Positions 4,917 to 5,151 of a DNA stretch of 5,151 bases are shown here, piece by piece. A program made the translations under genes and the position numbers. How positions within the stretch are numbered: position 1 is the stretch's first letter; every line of letters begins with the position of its first letter. The notes under the pieces were generated by a model. The model was not told where the DNA came from. It saw nothing but the letters and a program-made list of their open reading frames with translations, and searched no databases. The DNA lies in NCBI GenBank assembly GCA_947177645.1, contig CAMWVJ010000116.1:1-5151 (forward strand). The letters run 5' to 3'. This stretch comes from an uncultured Desulfovibrio sp. (GTDB taxonomy: Bacteria; Desulfobacterota; Desulfovibrionia; Desulfovibrionales; Desulfovibrionaceae).

Positions 4917-5151
4917 TGGGCGCGTGGAGGCCCGCGGCAGCGGGCCTTGCCGACGCCCTCGCCTTTCTGAGCCGCTTCGCCCTGCCGAAGCGCGCAGCCA
5001 CAGCGGACACTCCGGCGCCGGGTCCCAACGCGCCCGGGCTTGACCGCGCCTTCGTCTGGTTCGGGCCCGCGGGCTTCGTGCTCGGCTGTATCTGGACACT
5101 CCCGGCGCTCGCGCTGCCGCAGCTTTTCGCCGGCTGGGACAGTGCGGGAAG
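4916..5151 (+). CDS. cobS: Adenosylcobinamide-GDP ribazoletransferase (cobalamin synthase), 5' part
   Basis: The first 78 codons of a membrane enzyme that joins adenosylcobinamide-GDP with alpha-ribazole (or its phosphate) in the last steps of cobalamin synthesis; the window ends inside the gene (full length is usually about 250 aa). It starts at a GTG sharing one base with the rex stop (TAGTG), with AAGGGGG (4900-4906) nine bases upstream. The visible product has GLADALAFLSRFALPKR (10-26), matching the usual CobS N-terminus (AxxFLTRxPxP), then an Ala/Pro-rich linker and DRAFVWFGPAGFVLGCIWTLPALAL (44-68), the first membrane segment with the conserved F-P/G-x-x-G character. No start better than this GTG was found. 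The overlap implies cotranscription and translational coupling with rex. The identification rests on the N-terminus only, but the match is characteristic. Confidence 0.82.
   Translation, partial: MGAWRPAAAGLADALAFLSRFALPKRAATADTPAPGPNAPGLDRAFVWFGPAGFVLGCIWTLPALALPQLFAGWDSAG

Noticed and set aside
4194..5099. Long open frame on the reverse strand across rex and cobS (301 codons)
   Set aside because: It is antisense to two clearly recognised genes, and its Arg/Ala/Gly/His-rich composition is the usual artefact of GC-rich coding DNA.

Overview
The window reads as chromosome of a high-GC Gram-negative bacterium, most likely a Desulfovibrio-type sulfate reducer. This assignment rests on the familiar-looking order lepB, comM/yifB ... 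rex, cobS, the recognisable Rex and CobS sequences, and the GC-rich codon use of those four genes. It comes from memory of family patterns and was not tested by a search.

Layout. Positions 4-2229 hold two tightly spaced forward genes, signal peptidase I (lepB) and a YifB/ComM-type AAA+ ATPase (comM). Positions 4269-5151 hold two overlapping forward genes, the NADH-sensing repressor Rex and the start of cobS (cobalamin lactone-loop assembly), which runs off the window. Both pairs are strongly GC-rich: hand counts give 72% in 1261-1320 and 72% in 4441-4500.

Between them, roughly 2310-4110, lies DNA of clearly different composition: 38% GC in 2701-2760 and 30% in 3541-3600. It carries a forward two-gene cassette of unrecognised function (69 aa and 143 aa, 4 bases apart) and, facing it, a reverse-strand gene for a 216-aa protein I cannot assign. 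That protein has an N-terminal D-T-V-S-I-S-x-E-A motif and a charged C-terminal helix. The convergent junction (3082-3247) holds a GC-rich hairpin with a T tract and an unusual pair of overlapping inverted repeats. I read this block as an accessory insertion between two conserved operons.

Regulation. The reverse-strand gene has a good Shine-Dalgarno site, a perfect 15-bp palindrome just upstream, and a sigma-54-like promoter match upstream of that. Ahead of rex there is a strong hairpin followed by a terminator-like hairpin with seven T residues, about 75 bases before the rex start. It is either an attenuator in the rex leader or a terminator stranded by the insertion. No tRNA, rRNA, CRISPR array, transposase, integrase or complete insertion sequence was seen. 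The best candidate for something undescribed is the 69/143-aa gene pair, but nothing in the sequence reveals its function.
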